NCBI GenBank assembly: GCA_963674955.2
Contig: CAXXKR010000004.1
Location: forward strand, 1,054,001 to 1,118,000
Source of the DNA: G963674955 sp963674955
GTDB taxonomy: Bacteria > Desulfobacterota > Desulfovibrionia > Desulfovibrionales > Desulfovibrionaceae
Direction of reading: 5' to 3'
DNA length: 64,000 nt
Both the position numbers and the translations under genes were made by a program. This document shows positions 41,220 through 50,077 of the stretch, in pieces. Under the pieces are notes generated by a model, which saw only the letters and a program-made list of their open reading frames with translations, ran no database searches and had not been told where the DNA came from. Each line of letters begins with the position of its first letter. Within the stretch, counting starts at the first letter, position 1.

Positions 41220-42249
41220 TTTTCTCTTTCCTCTTCAGCCATTCCTGATGTTTCTTATCAAAATCCTCAATTCCCATACCGAATTTCAGACTCATGGAAT
41301 CCAGTACACGGCGGATTTCATCAAGAGACTTGCGACCGAAATTCTTTGTCTTAAGCATGGCCTGTTCAGTGCGCTGTACGAGCTCGCCCACATACTGAAT
41401 GCTGGCGGCCTTGAGGCAGTTGGTGGCCCTGACTGAAAGCTCAAGCTCATCAATGCTTTTGAACAGGTTGGGGTTGAGGTCAATGCCATCGTCGTCGGAC
41501 TTTTCCTGCTCGGAAGTAAGTTCGTCGAAATTGATGAACACCGAGAGTTGGTCCTTGAGTATTTTAGCGCTGTAGGCGCTGGCGTCTTCAGGAGTCACGG
41601 AACCGTCGGTCCAGACTTCAAGAATCAGCTTGTCATAGTTTGTCATTTGGCCGACGCGAGCCTGCTCGACCGTATAGGCCACCTTGCGGACGGGAGAAAA
41701 GCTGGCGTCCAGGGTAATTATCCCGATATCCTCGGAAAGGCCCTCATGCATTTCAGCCGGCACATAGCCCTTGCCCATGCGGACTTCCAGCTCCATCTTC
41801 AAAGGCTTGTTCTCCGACAGAGTCGCTATGTGTTGATCCTTGTTCAGAACCGTGACATTCTGATTTTCCTTGATCATGGAGGCGGTTACGTCGCCTTTCT
41901 TGTTGGCCTCAAGAATCAGGATCTGAGGTTCTTCAGTGGTCATGGCCAGACGGACCTGCTTAAGATTAAGCGCGATCTCGGTCACGTCCTCCAAGACGCC
42001 CTCGATGGTGGTGAACTCGTGCTGTACTCCCTCGACCCTGGCCGCGACTATGGCCGCGCCCTGCAAAGAGGAGAGAAGTACTCGACGGAGCGCATTGCCG
42101 ATCGTGGTTGCGAAACCACGCTCCAGAGGCTCGCAAATAAATTTGCCGTACGCCTCCTTGGACTTGGGATCGCGGATCAGTTGTTCGGGCTTGACCAATT
42201 CTGCCCAATTGCGGGCATTAATTAGCTTTTCACCATTTTGAATAAGCAT
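41209..42249 (-). CDS. rpoA: DNA-directed RNA polymerase subunit alpha
   Basis: The alpha subunit, which seeds assembly of the polymerase and contacts promoters and activators. The N-terminal domain (about 15-235, ERGFATTIGNALRRVLLSS) and the C-terminal domain (about 265-330, LELSVRATNCLKAASI, LLKTKNFGRKSLDEI-like) are both present. Length 346 is slightly above E. coli (329) because of a basic C-terminal tail. It lies in the normal place between rpsD and rplQ. Confidence 0.97.
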   Translation of the reverse strand: MLIQNGEKLINARNWAELVKPEQLIRDPKSKEAYGKFICEPLERGFATTIGNALRRVLLSSLQGAAIVAARVEGVQHEFTTIEGVLEDVTEIALNLKQVRLAMTTEEPQILILEANKKGDVTASMIKENQNVTVLNKDQHIATLSENKPLKMELEVRMGKGYVPAEMHEGLSEDIGIITLDASFSPVRKVAYTVEQARVGQMTNYDKLILEVWTDGSVTPEDASAYSAKILKDQLSVFINFDELTSEQEKSDDDGIDLNPNLFKSIDELELSVRATNCLKAASIQYVGELVQRTEQAMLKTKNFGRKSLDEIRRVLDSMSLKFGMGIEDFDKKHQEWLKRKEKNEA

Positions 42250-42261
42250 GTATACACCTGG

Positions 42262-42891
42262 TTATTTAGAATACAACTCGACGATAAGCTGTTCGTTGAT
42301 CGGGAACTGTATGTCTTCTCTGGAAGGCATGGCCTTAATCTGGCCCTTGAACGCCTTGCCGTCGGACTCCAGCCAATCAGGGCAGCCGCGTCTTGCAATT
42401 ACTTCCTGCGCCTCGGCAATAACCGGTATTTTCTTGCTCTCTTCGCGCACCATGATCACGTCTTCGGGCTTGACCAGCATGGAGGGAACGTTGACCCTTC
42501 TGCCGTTGAGCATGAAGACTCCGTGGCGGACAAGCTGTCTGGCCTGGCTGCGAGAATTGGCGAATCCGAGTCTGTAGATGACATTGTCCAGCCTGCGTTC
42601 AAGCATTATGAGCAAATTGGCGCCGGTAACGCCTTTCTGGCTGACTGCGCGTTTGTAGTAATTCCTGAACTGCCCTTCAAGGATGCCGTACATGCGACGC
42701 ACTTTCTGCTTCTCGCGAAGCTGAACAGCGTAGTCGCTGACTTTTTTCCTTCTCATCCGACCGGAACCACCCGGGGGATAGGGGCGGCGCTCATAAGCGC
42801 ATTTATCAGTGTAGCAGCGGTCACCCTTGAGGAAAAGCTTCTCTTCCTCCCGGCGGCACATCCTGCACTTTGCTTCTGTATATCTTGCCAC
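42262..42891 (-). CDS. rpsD: 30S ribosomal protein S4 (zinc-binding form)
   Basis: S4, a primary 16S rRNA binder that nucleates small-subunit assembly. It carries the zinc motif C9-x2-C12-x13-C26-x4-C31, so it is the C+ form rather than the zinc-free form of E. coli. The S4 RNA-binding domain (LERRLDNVIYRLGFANSRSQARQLVRHG) is intact. Length 209. It is 12 bases upstream of rpoA. Confidence 0.97.
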   Translation of the reverse strand: MARYTEAKCRMCRREEEKLFLKGDRCYTDKCAYERRPYPPGGSGRMRRKKVSDYAVQLREKQKVRRMYGILEGQFRNYYKRAVSQKGVTGANLLIMLERRLDNVIYRLGFANSRSQARQLVRHGVFMLNGRRVNVPSMLVKPEDVIMVREESKKIPVIAEAQEVIARRGCPDWLESDGKAFKGQIKAMPSREDIQFPINEQLIVELYSK

Positions 42892-42908
42892 GATTTCCTC
42901 CTAAGAAA

Positions 42909-43295
42909 TTATACCCGGCGACGCTTGGGCGGCCTGCAACCGTTGTGCGGAATGGGTGTCACGTCACGAATGAATGTCACTTTGAAACCGGCATTGCCAA
43001 TGGCGCGCATGGCGGCTTCACGACCGGACCCCGGTCCTCTGACGAAAATACCCACGGTGCGCATGCCATTGTCTCTGGCGACCATTGCCGCGTTTTCAGC
43101 AGCCATCTGGGCAGCAAAAGGGGTGCTTTTCCTGGAACCCTTGAAATGAGCGCCAGCGCTTGCCCAGCTCACAACGTTGCCCTTCTGGTCGGTGAAGGTG
43201 ATGATCGTGTTGTTGAAAGTGGCCTTGATATGCGCAAGGCCAACTGGGATATTCTTTTTCTCTTTCTTCTTCCCTGAACGACGGGGCTTAGCCAT
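42909..43295 (-). CDS. rpsK: 30S ribosomal protein S11
   Basis: S11 lines the platform near the E site. The 128 residues show the family sequence NTIITFTDQKGNVVSWASAG and the C-terminal DVTPIPHNGCRPPKRRRV. No unusual features. It lies 87 bases after rpsM, slightly further than the other gaps in this operon. Confidence 0.97.
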   Translation of the reverse strand: MAKPRRSGKKKEKKNIPVGLAHIKATFNNTIITFTDQKGNVVSWASAGAHFKGSRKSTPFAAQMAAENAAMVARDNGMRTVGIFVRGPGSGREAAMRAIGNAGFKVTFIRDVTPIPHNGCRPPKRRRV

Positions 43296-43382
43296 TGCCT
43301 GTTACTCCAATCAGAATTTGTTTTTTCAAAGCATCAAGCCCTTGGCCAGCGCTTCAAAATGAAAGTTCAATTTGCTCAAAAA

Positions 43383-43751
43383 CTATTTTTTCTTCTTCAT
43401 TACCGAACGCCTGGGGCCTTTTCTGGTCCTGGCGTTGGTATGGGTCTTCTGGCCGCGTACGGGCAGGCCCTTGCGGTGGCGAAGGCCACGGTAGCAACCG
43501 ATTTCCATGAGCCGCTTGATGTTCTGCGTGATGTCTCGCCTCAAGTCGCCCTCGACCAGATACTTGGCCTCAAGCTCCTTACGAATGACGGTAACGTCGT
43601 CAGCGGACAGGTTGTCGGAATTTTTATTCCAGTCCACACCAACATCATTGAGCAACTTAAGAGCCGTCGTCCTGCCTATACCATAAATGTAGGTCAGGGC
43701 GATATCCATCCGCTTGTTTCTGGGCAGATCAACGCCAGCAATGCGTGCCAC
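43383..43751 (-). CDS. rpsM: 30S ribosomal protein S13
   Basis: S13 contacts the A-site and forms bridges with the large subunit. The 122-residue protein begins MARIAGVDLPRNKR, has TYIYGIGRTTA and the basic end RGQKTHTNARTRKGP, all standard. It follows rpmJ by 24 bases. Confidence 0.97.
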   Translation of the reverse strand: MARIAGVDLPRNKRMDIALTYIYGIGRTTALKLLNDVGVDWNKNSDNLSADDVTVIRKELEAKYLVEGDLRRDITQNIKRLMEIGCYRGLRHRKGLPVRGQKTHTNARTRKGPRRSVMKKKK

Positions 43752-43775
43752 TATACTTCCCCTTTTATCCTTGCT

Positions 43776-43889
43776 TTAGCCCTGGCGCTGTTTGTGCCTG
43801 GGGTTGTCACAAATTACTCTCAAAACGCCCTTGCGCCTGATGACCTTGCACTTAGAGCACATTTTCTTGACAGATGGTCTAACTTTCAT
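43776..43889 (-). CDS. rpmJ: 50S ribosomal protein L36 (zinc-binding form)
   Basis: A 37-residue protein, MKVRPSVKKMCSKCKVIRR and so on, found between map and rpsM where L36 is expected. The zinc ligands C11, C14, C27 and H32 are all present, so it is the C+ form. The start is the ATG at 43889 with GGAG eight bases upstream. Confidence 0.97.
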   Translation of the reverse strand: MKVRPSVKKMCSKCKVIRRKGVLRVICDNPRHKQRQG

Positions 43890-43902
43890 GACCGAACTCC
43901 AT

Positions 43903-43930
43903 ATTATCGTCTTGCAAGGCCGCTCATCAA
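43903..43930 (-). promoter_or_regulatory. Possible internal promoter before rpmJ
   Basis: On the minus strand TTGATG, 16 bases, GATAAT lies in the 141-base gap between map and rpmJ, the largest gap inside the S10-spc-alpha run. It would serve rpmJ-rpsM-rpsK-rpsD-rpoA-rplQ. No infA is in the gap. Confidence 0.4.
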
Positions 43931-44030
43931 AATTTGAAGACCCTACCCTGCATTTGTTTACCGCAAAAAACGAAGTGGACTTAATTACAGCAGTTCAAAA
44001 AAAACCGCAAGTCCCTACTCACCGGCCTTC

Positions 44031-44804
44031 TCAGTTTGAAAGGCTCAATATTGTCGGGCCGTTCGCCGTTACGGCGATTGTATGCTCAAAGTGAGCCGAC
44101 AGTTTCCTGTCTTTCGTCACGGCTGTCCAGTTGTCGGACAACACTTCAACTTCCGGCGAACCGACCGTGACCATCGGCTCTATGGCTATGGTCATCCCAG
44201 CCTTGAGCGGCACCCCGTTCCCGCCACCCTTGGGCACGAAGTTGGGTACTTCAGGCTTTTCGTGCAGATGCGTTCCTATGCCGTGTCCCACAAAGCGCCT
44301 GACCACTCCGAATCCGGAATCCTCGACATAATCCTGCACGGCTGCGCCTATGTCGTAAAGATTGTTTCCGGCCAGGGCCTGTTCAATGCCCTTGTTCAAA
44401 GACTCCCGCGTGACATCCAGAAGTCTCTGCGTCGTTTCGGTTATCTGCCCAACGGGATAGGTCCTCGCAGAATCACCGTGAAAGCCCTCGTATACCACAC
44501 CCATGTCAAAACTGACAATATCCCCTTCCTGAAGAACCCTGGTCTCGGAAGGAAAACCGTGAACAACTTCCTCATTCACGGAGCAGCAAAGGGCGAACGG
44601 AAAACCGTGGTATCCCAAAAACGCCGGGCGCACTTTGAAATCGTCGCACATTCGTCGGCAGATATTCTCAAATTCAATGGTCGCAACGCCCGGTTTGACT
44701 GCTTCGCCCAGGGCGTCAAGTATTTTAGCGACTATGCGATTGGCCTCACGCATGAGGCCTATCTCTCTTTCATTCTTGAGGTAGATACCCCTGAACTTCT
44801 TCAA
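44031..44804 (-). CDS. map: Methionine aminopeptidase, type I
   Basis: Removes the N-terminal methionine from nascent proteins. The five metal ligands of the pita-bread fold are present in FDMGVVYEGFHGDSARTYPVG, the GHGIGTHLHE histidine, the glutamate of AIEPMVTVG and that of SAHFEHTIAVT. Length 257, type Ia, without an extra N-terminal zinc finger. It sits between secY and rpmJ, as in many bacteria, with only three bases to secY. Confidence 0.96.
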   Translation of the reverse strand: MKKFRGIYLKNEREIGLMREANRIVAKILDALGEAVKPGVATIEFENICRRMCDDFKVRPAFLGYHGFPFALCCSVNEEVVHGFPSETRVLQEGDIVSFDMGVVYEGFHGDSARTYPVGQITETTQRLLDVTRESLNKGIEQALAGNNLYDIGAAVQDYVEDSGFGVVRRFVGHGIGTHLHEKPEVPNFVPKGGGNGVPLKAGMTIAIEPMVTVGSPEVEVLSDNWTAVTKDRKLSAHFEHTIAVTANGPTILSLSN

Positions 44805-44807
44805 GGC

Positions 44808-46124
44808 CTATCGCCTTCCTTTCAGCTTTCCACCCTTGCCCATGAGCCCTTCATACTGACGAGAAATCAGGTAGGACTCGATCTGGCCCATGAAATCCAT
44901 GGCCACGCCCACGACGATAAGCACGGAAGTGCCGCCGAAATAAAAAGGCACGTTCAGCTGTTTGATCATGATCATGGGCAGGACGCATATGGCGGATATA
45001 TACAAGGCACCCCACAAGGTGATTCTGGCCAGAACGCGGTCTATGTATTCACGGGTCTTGGCGCCGGGACGAATACCCGGAATGAATCCGCCCTGCTTCT
45101 GTATGTTCTCGGATATTCCCTTGGGATCGAAAATGATCGCCGTATAGAAATAGCAGAAGAAGATGATGATTGCGACAAACAGTATATTGTAGGCAAGAGA
45201 TCCCGGATTCAGAAAATCGGAAACCCTTTGCAATATGTCAACACTTGAGAAGTTGGCGATGGTTGCAGGGAAAAGCAGGATGCTGCTGGCGAAAATCGGA
45301 GGAATGACGCCTGCGGTGTTAACGCGCAAAGGCAAATGAGTGGTCTGTCCGCCGAACATCTTCCTACCCATCATTCGCTTGGCGTAGTGAATGGGTATTC
45401 TCCGCTGGCCGCGTTCCATGAACACGATAAAGCCGAGAACGCCGACTATGACCACGAGCACGAGCAACAGCAGGAACAAGGTCATCTCGCCGGCCGTCAT
45501 AAGCCGGACAGTGTTGATGACCGCTCCGGGAAGACCGGCCACGATTCCCGCGAATATGATCAGGGAAATCCCGTTGCCGATGCCCTTTTCCGTCATCTGC
45601 TCGCCAAGCCACATCAGAAAGACTGTGCCAGCTGTAAGAGTGATGATGGTCACAACCCTGAAGGCAAAGCCGGTATACAAAACCACGGGCGCGCCTGTGG
45701 GACTGGTCATGGTCTCAAGCCCCATGGCGATGGCGAAACCCTGGACGACGGTGATCAACACGGTCCCGTAACGGGTGTACTGAGTGATCTTCTTGCGCCC
45801 GGCCTGTCCTTCCTCTTTGGAAAGGCGTTTCAGTTCGGGACTGACCACGGTCAGGAGCTGAATGATAATGGAAGCGGAAATGTAGGGCATGATGCCCAGC
45901 GCGAATATGGACAGATTCCTCAGTCCACCGCCGGAAAACATGTCGAAAAGTCCGAACAGGGTGTTCTCGGCGTTGGCGAAAAAATCGGCCATTGCGCCGC
46001 TGTCCACGCCGGGCACCGGGATATGGATGCCCATGCGGTAGACGGCCAGGAGAACAAACGTCCAGAACAGTTTCTTCTTGAGTTCAGGCAGACGGGCGAG
46101 ATTCTCAACTCCGGACAAGGCCAT
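44808..46124 (-). CDS. secY: Preprotein translocase subunit SecY
   Basis: The channel-forming subunit of the SecYEG translocon. The 438-residue protein has ten predicted transmembrane helices, the conserved N-terminal PELKKKLFWTFVLLAVYRMGIHIPVPG, the plug-region GGGLRNLSIFALGIMPYISASIIIQLL and the cytoplasmic loop C5 sequence REYIDRVLARITLWGA. It lies between rplO and map as expected. Confidence 0.97.
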   Translation of the reverse strand: MALSGVENLARLPELKKKLFWTFVLLAVYRMGIHIPVPGVDSGAMADFFANAENTLFGLFDMFSGGGLRNLSIFALGIMPYISASIIIQLLTVVSPELKRLSKEEGQAGRKKITQYTRYGTVLITVVQGFAIAMGLETMTSPTGAPVVLYTGFAFRVVTIITLTAGTVFLMWLGEQMTEKGIGNGISLIIFAGIVAGLPGAVINTVRLMTAGEMTLFLLLLVLVVIVGVLGFIVFMERGQRRIPIHYAKRMMGRKMFGGQTTHLPLRVNTAGVIPPIFASSILLFPATIANFSSVDILQRVSDFLNPGSLAYNILFVAIIIFFCYFYTAIIFDPKGISENIQKQGGFIPGIRPGAKTREYIDRVLARITLWGALYISAICVLPMIMIKQLNVPFYFGGTSVLIVVGVAMDFMGQIESYLISRQYEGLMGKGGKLKGRR

Positions 46125-46127
46125 GTA

Positions 46128-46583
46128 TTAACCTTCCTGTCCTTCAAGGGCTTTGGCGGTTCCGCCAGCCTTAGTGATCTTTTCCATGGCTGTGGCGCTA
46201 AAGCGGTGCGCTTCCACCGAAACAGCGGCCGACAATTCACCGACACCAAGAATCTTCACGGGGGAACCGGTCTTGGCCAGCCCTCTTTCGTAAATGTCCA
46301 CCAGGGAAATGTCGCTCTTGCCTTCAAAGGCCTCAACGAGTTTACCCAGATTGATAACGGCGTATTCGACGCGGGTGAAGTTCTTGAAACCGCGCTTGGG
46401 AAGACGGCGCGCCAAAGGCATCTGTCCGCCCTCGAAACCGGGCCTTACCCCGCCGCCGGAACGGCAGTTCTGACCTTTGGTTCCCCTGCCGGCGGTGGTA
46501 CCCTGGCCAGTGCCTCGGCCACGGCCAAGACGCTTCCTGTCCTTATATTCCTCGGGAAAAGGATAAAGTTCGTGTAGCCTCAT
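46128..46583 (-). CDS. rplO: 50S ribosomal protein L15
   Basis: L15 is a late-assembly protein of the large subunit. The glycine/arginine-rich N-terminal tail (GRGRGTGQGTTAGRGTKGQNCRSGGG-type) and RRLPKRGFKNFTRVEYAVINL are canonical; the C-terminal globular part is intact. Length 151. It ends four bases before secY. Confidence 0.96.
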   Translation of the reverse strand: MRLHELYPFPEEYKDRKRLGRGRGTGQGTTAGRGTKGQNCRSGGGVRPGFEGGQMPLARRLPKRGFKNFTRVEYAVINLGKLVEAFEGKSDISLVDIYERGLAKTGSPVKILGVGELSAAVSVEAHRFSATAMEKITKAGGTAKALEGQEG

Positions 46584-46585
46584 TA

Positions 46586-46777
46586 TTAAACGACCTCCAC
46601 CAGGTGCTTCACTTTTTCAATCATGCCCGCCAAGGATGAGCTTTCGGCGTAGGTTTTCTGCTGGCGGATTTTCCTCAGCCCCATGGCCTCGAGGGTTGCA
46701 CGCTGCTTTGGAGTACAACCGATCTTGCTTTTGACGAGCCTCACCGTAACCGAGGCTGAATTCTTCTTTGTAGCCAT
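46586..46777 (-). CDS. rpmD: 50S ribosomal protein L30
   Basis: L30, 63 residues, with the typical VRLVKSKIGCTPKQRATLEAMGL core. The short N-terminal extension MATKKNSA is normal. It lies between rpsE and rplO. This gene is missing in many bacteria, so its presence is of mild note. Confidence 0.94.
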   Translation of the reverse strand: MATKKNSASVTVRLVKSKIGCTPKQRATLEAMGLRKIRQQKTYAESSSLAGMIEKVKHLVEVV

Positions 46778-46788
46778 ATCTATATACC

Positions 46789-47292
46789 TTACTTCCTGGG
46801 CGTAACGACCTGCTTGCCGCGCAGTTCGCCCACTTCCTCGGCGCTGCGCAAAGAGGCAAGTCCGGAAATGGTCGCACGGAGCACGTTATGCGGATTGGTG
46901 GTTCCGATAGCCTTGGTCAAAATGTCGTGAACGCCGACAGCTTCCATGATGGCTCGCACAGGGCCACCGGCGATTATGCCGGTACCGCGGCTGGCGGGCT
47001 TGAGCATAACGCGACCGGCACCGAACCTGCCGAGGACTTCATAAGGCAGCGTCCCTTCCAAAAGGGGCACAGTTATCATGTCCTTCCTGGCCCTTTCGGT
47101 GGCCTTGCGGATTGCTTCGGGAACTTCGTTGGCCTTGCCAAGGCCGTAACCGACCTTGCCTTCGCCATCGCCTACGACGGCCAGACAGCTGAAGGAGAAT
47201 CTCCGGCCACCCTTGACAACTTTGGCCACGCGATTGAGATAGACAATCTTCTCGATGAAACCGGATTCATTCTGTTTTTCAAATTTAGCCAT
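46789..47292 (-). CDS. rpsE: 30S ribosomal protein S5
   Basis: S5 shapes the decoding-centre fidelity region. The double-stranded RNA-binding-like domain (FIEKIVYLNRVAKVVKGGRRFSFSCL) and the RPASRGTGIIAGG-type second domain are present. Residues where spectinomycin or ram mutations occur look wild type in this family region. Length 167, normal. Confidence 0.96.
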   Translation of the reverse strand: MAKFEKQNESGFIEKIVYLNRVAKVVKGGRRFSFSCLAVVGDGEGKVGYGLGKANEVPEAIRKATERARKDMITVPLLEGTLPYEVLGRFGAGRVMLKPASRGTGIIAGGPVRAIMEAVGVHDILTKAIGTTNPHNVLRATISGLASLRSAEEVGELRGKQVVTPRK

Positions 47293-47303
47293 CTGGTTAT
47301 CCC

Positions 47304-47660
47304 CTAAAAGTTAAGCCCGGCTTCGCGGGCACCATCAGCCAGGGCCTTGATCTTGCCGTGGTATATGTACCCGTTGCGGTCGAATACGACACGCTCGATG
47401 TTCTTTTCCTTGACCTTGGCTGCAATGTCCTTGCCGACCATTGCAGCGCTCTCGCGATTGCATTTGAGTTCCTTGCCTTGGCTGAGAGCCTGGGTAGAGG
47501 AACTGGCAATGGTGCTGCCGGTCAAATCGTCCACAACCTGAGCGTAAATATGCGTATTGGATCTGAAGACAACCAGCCTGGGCTTTTCCGGGGTTCCGGA
47601 TATCTTCTTGCGTATGCGGACTTTTCTACGCAGTCTCGCTTCATTCTTTGTCTTTTTCAT
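47304..47660 (-). CDS. rplR: 50S ribosomal protein L18
   Basis: L18 binds 5S rRNA. The 118-residue protein shows GTPEKPRLVVFRSNTHIYAQVV and VFDRNGYIYHGKIKALADGAREAGLNF, both characteristic of L18. It overlaps nothing and is separated from rpsE by 11 bases. Confidence 0.96.
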   Translation of the reverse strand: MKKTKNEARLRRKVRIRKKISGTPEKPRLVVFRSNTHIYAQVVDDLTGSTIASSSTQALSQGKELKCNRESAAMVGKDIAAKVKEKNIERVVFDRNGYIYHGKIKALADGAREAGLNF

Positions 47661-47666
47661 AGCCGC

Positions 47667-48206
47667 TTAACCCTTGGCGCCGGACTTACCAGCCTTGCGC
47701 CTGATCTGCTCGTCAATGTATTTGATTCCCTTACCCTTGTAAGGTTCAGGCGGACGGATACGACGAATCTGCGCCGCGACCTCGCCCACCAACTGCTTGT
47801 CAATACCGGAAATCATCAGCTTGCTGCCTTCGACATTAGCTTCGATTCCATCGGGAAGATCATAGTTGACCTCGTGGGAATAGCCCACGTTGAGTACGAC
47901 CTTCTTGCCCTGCACAGCGACCTTGTAACCGACACCGACGGCTTCAAGCCCTTTCTGGTAGCCTTTGGTCACGCCTTCAATGCAGTTGGAGAGAAGCGTC
48001 CTTCTCAGTCCGTGCTGAGACCTTGCTTCCTTGCTGTCGCCAACACGGATGATCTCGATTTCGTTCCCTTCAACCTTATATTCAACCTTGGGGTGCACGG
48101 GTGTGACCAAAGTGCCCTTGGGCCCCTTGACCTTGACGCCCAGGGCGTCAACAGTCACATCAACACCGGAAGGTATCGCGATGGGTATCTTTCCAATTCT
48201 GGACAT
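47667..48206 (-). CDS. rplF: 50S ribosomal protein L6
   Basis: L6 lies near the GTPase-associated centre. The 179-residue protein begins MSRIGKIPIAIPSGVDVT and ends with the conserved IRRIRPPEPYKGKGIKY and EIRRKAGKSG-like region. Length is typical. Confidence 0.97.
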   Translation of the reverse strand: MSRIGKIPIAIPSGVDVTVDALGVKVKGPKGTLVTPVHPKVEYKVEGNEIEIIRVGDSKEARSQHGLRRTLLSNCIEGVTKGYQKGLEAVGVGYKVAVQGKKVVLNVGYSHEVNYDLPDGIEANVEGSKLMISGIDKQLVGEVAAQIRRIRPPEPYKGKGIKYIDEQIRRKAGKSGAKG

Positions 48207-48217
48207 ATCGAACCTCT

Positions 48218-48601
48218 TTACCAGATTTCACACAAGAGTTCGCCGCCGACATTCTCGGTGCGAGCCTTGCTGCCTTCGCGAAGGCCCTTGGAGGTGGACA
48301 GGATGCAAATGCCCAGTCCGTTCTGGACTCTGGGAATATCCTCAACGCCGACAAACACCCTGCGACCAGGTTTGCTGATTTTGTTGAGTCCGGAAATTGT
48401 CGATTTTCCTCCGGAATACTTCAACTCGATTTGCATATTCAGGTCTTTGACTTCATAATCCGTTATATAGCCTTCCTCTTTGAGTATCTCAGCCATAGCA
48501 GCCTTCATTTTGGAGGCGGGTACGGCAACGCTCTTATGGAATGCACCATGAGCATTGCGGATACGGGTAAGCATATCGGATATGGGATCAACAACAGCCA
48601 T
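48218..48601 (-). CDS. rpsH: 30S ribosomal protein S8
   Basis: S8 binds helix 21 of 16S rRNA and, in E. coli, represses the spc operon. The 127 residues start DPISDMLTRIRNAHGAFHKSV and end KGLREGSKARTENVGGELLCEIW; both are canonical. It is 20 bases downstream of rpsN. Confidence 0.97.
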   Translation of the reverse strand: MAVVDPISDMLTRIRNAHGAFHKSVAVPASKMKAAMAEILKEEGYITDYEVKDLNMQIELKYSGGKSTISGLNKISKPGRRVFVGVEDIPRVQNGLGICILSTSKGLREGSKARTENVGGELLCEIW

Positions 48602-48620
48602 TGCTATCTCCTAAAAAATT

Positions 48621-48806
48621 TTACCAACTAGCCTTGCGCACGCCCGGCAACTCGCCAGCCAGGGCCTTGTTCCTGAAGCAAATTCGGCAAAGGCCGTACT
48701 TTCTCAAGAAAGCCCTGGGCCTTCCACACACGGGGCACCTGTTATAGGCGCGAACCTTGAATTTGGCTTTGCGGCGCGCTTTGACTCTTAAACTTGTCCT
48801 GGCCAA
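48621..48806 (-). CDS. rpsN: 30S ribosomal protein S14, type Z (zinc form)
   Basis: The short, zinc-binding S14 (61 residues) with C24-x2-C27-x12-C40-x2-C43. The start codon is an unusual TTG at 48806: AGGAGG lies nine bases before it, and the protein then begins with the conserved ARTSLRVKARRKAKF. Longer frames upstream would overlap rplE and give an unrelated N-terminus. Confidence 0.95.
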   Translation of the reverse strand: MARTSLRVKARRKAKFKVRAYNRCPVCGRPRAFLRKYGLCRICFRNKALAGELPGVRKASW

Positions 48807-48819
48807 CTTAGAATTCCTC

Positions 48820-49359
48820 CTACTTCTTAAAGGGCATACCCAGAAGGTCAAGAAGCATCTTGCCTTCCTTGTCCGTCTTGGCGGTGGTAACGATGGTAAT
48901 GTTCATGCCCTTCACATTTTCAACCTTGTCTACTTCAAGCTCAGGGAAAATAGTGTGTTCCTTGACGCCCAAGGTGAAGTTGCCGCGACCATCAAAGCCG
49001 CGATCCGGAATTCCGCGAAAATCGCGAACACGGGGCAGAGCGAAGCTTACAAGCTTATCGTAGAAGTCCCACATCCTCTCCTTTCTCAGGGTAACTCGGG
49101 TGCCGATGGGCATTCCTTCCCTGAGCTTGAAAGCGGCTATGGACTTCTTCGCCTTGGTGATTACGGCCTTCTGACCGGCGATCCTGGTCAAGTCCTGTGC
49201 GGCCTCGTCGACGATCTTGCTGTTCTGCGTACCTTCACCCATGCCGATGTTCAGAGAAATCTTCTCCAACCTTGGCAATTCCATGGGGCTTTTGTAACCG
49301 AACTCCTTCTGAAGGGCCGGCACAACCTTTTCTGCGTATACTTTTTCCAAACGTGTCAT
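48820..49359 (-). CDS. rplE: 50S ribosomal protein L5
   Basis: L5 binds 5S rRNA and contacts the P-site tRNA. The 179-residue protein shows VPALQKEFGYKSPMELPRLEKISLNIGMGEG, PVITKAKKSIAAFKLREGMPIG-type sequence, and DFRGIPDRGFDGRGNFTLGV. No oddities. Confidence 0.97.
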   Translation of the reverse strand: MTRLEKVYAEKVVPALQKEFGYKSPMELPRLEKISLNIGMGEGTQNSKIVDEAAQDLTRIAGQKAVITKAKKSIAAFKLREGMPIGTRVTLRKERMWDFYDKLVSFALPRVRDFRGIPDRGFDGRGNFTLGVKEHTIFPELEVDKVENVKGMNITIVTTAKTDKEGKMLLDLLGMPFKK

Positions 49360-49368
49360 GGTTCAATC

Positions 49369-49689
49369 CTAGTCAAGGACTTCGTTGCACTTCTTGCAAA
49401 AGCGAACTTTCTTGCCGTCAGTGGTCTTCTTATATCCGATCCGGGCAGGCTTGGTGCAGGCATTGCAGACCACTGCCACGTTGGAATAATGAATCGGAGC
49501 CTCTTTCTCTACAATACCGCCGGGCTGGTTGGCATAGGGGTTGCCCTTTGTGTGGCGCTGAATCTTGTTCACCCCTTCCACAAGCACGGCGTCTTTCTTT
49601 TTGACAAGCTTGAGAACCTTGCCGATCTTGCCCTTGTCCTTTCCGGACAGGACCATCACCTTGTCATCTTTACGTATCTTGGTTTTCAT
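49369..49689 (-). CDS. rplX: 50S ribosomal protein L24 (with cysteine pairs)
   Basis: L24 starts large-subunit assembly and lies near the exit tunnel. The KOW motif (KDDKVMVLSGKDKGKIGKV) is at 7-25. The C-terminus carries C75-x2-C78 and C98-x2-C101, a zinc-type arrangement seen in C+ forms of this protein. Length 106. Confidence 0.96.
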   Translation of the reverse strand: MKTKIRKDDKVMVLSGKDKGKIGKVLKLVKKKDAVLVEGVNKIQRHTKGNPYANQPGGIVEKEAPIHYSNVAVVCNACTKPARIGYKKTTDGKKVRFCKKCNEVLD

Positions 49690-49700
49690 GCCGTCAATCC

Positions 49701-50069
49701 TTATATGACCTCAGGAGCGAGGGAGACAATCTTCATAAAATTTCTTTGACGAAGCTCCCTGGCCACCGGTCCGAAAATGCGCGTTCCCACAGGCTCCATC
49801 TGGGCGTTCAGAAGAACGGCGGAATTGTTGTCGAACTTGATGAAGGAACCGTCGGGTCGACCGACATCCTTCTTGGTCCGCACGACAACGGCCTTCATCA
49901 CCGCGCCCTTTTTAACCTTGGAGTGAGGCATGGCTTCCTTCACGGACACGACAATGATGTCGCCCACGCTTGCATACCTTCTCCTGGAGCCGCCGAGCAC
50001 CTTGATGCACGAGACCCTTTTGGCCCCGGAGTTGTCGGCAACGTCGAGATTGGATTCTACCTGAATCAT
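49701..50069 (-). CDS. rplN: 50S ribosomal protein L14
   Basis: L14 forms an intersubunit bridge. The 122-residue protein begins MIQVESNLDVADNSGAKRV and has the FGPVARELR region near the end. Entirely standard. Confidence 0.97.
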   Translation of the reverse strand: MIQVESNLDVADNSGAKRVSCIKVLGGSRRRYASVGDIIVVSVKEAMPHSKVKKGAVMKAVVVRTKKDVGRPDGSFIKFDNNSAVLLNAQMEPVGTRIFGPVARELRQRNFMKIVSLAPEVI

Positions 50070-50077
50070 GATAACAC

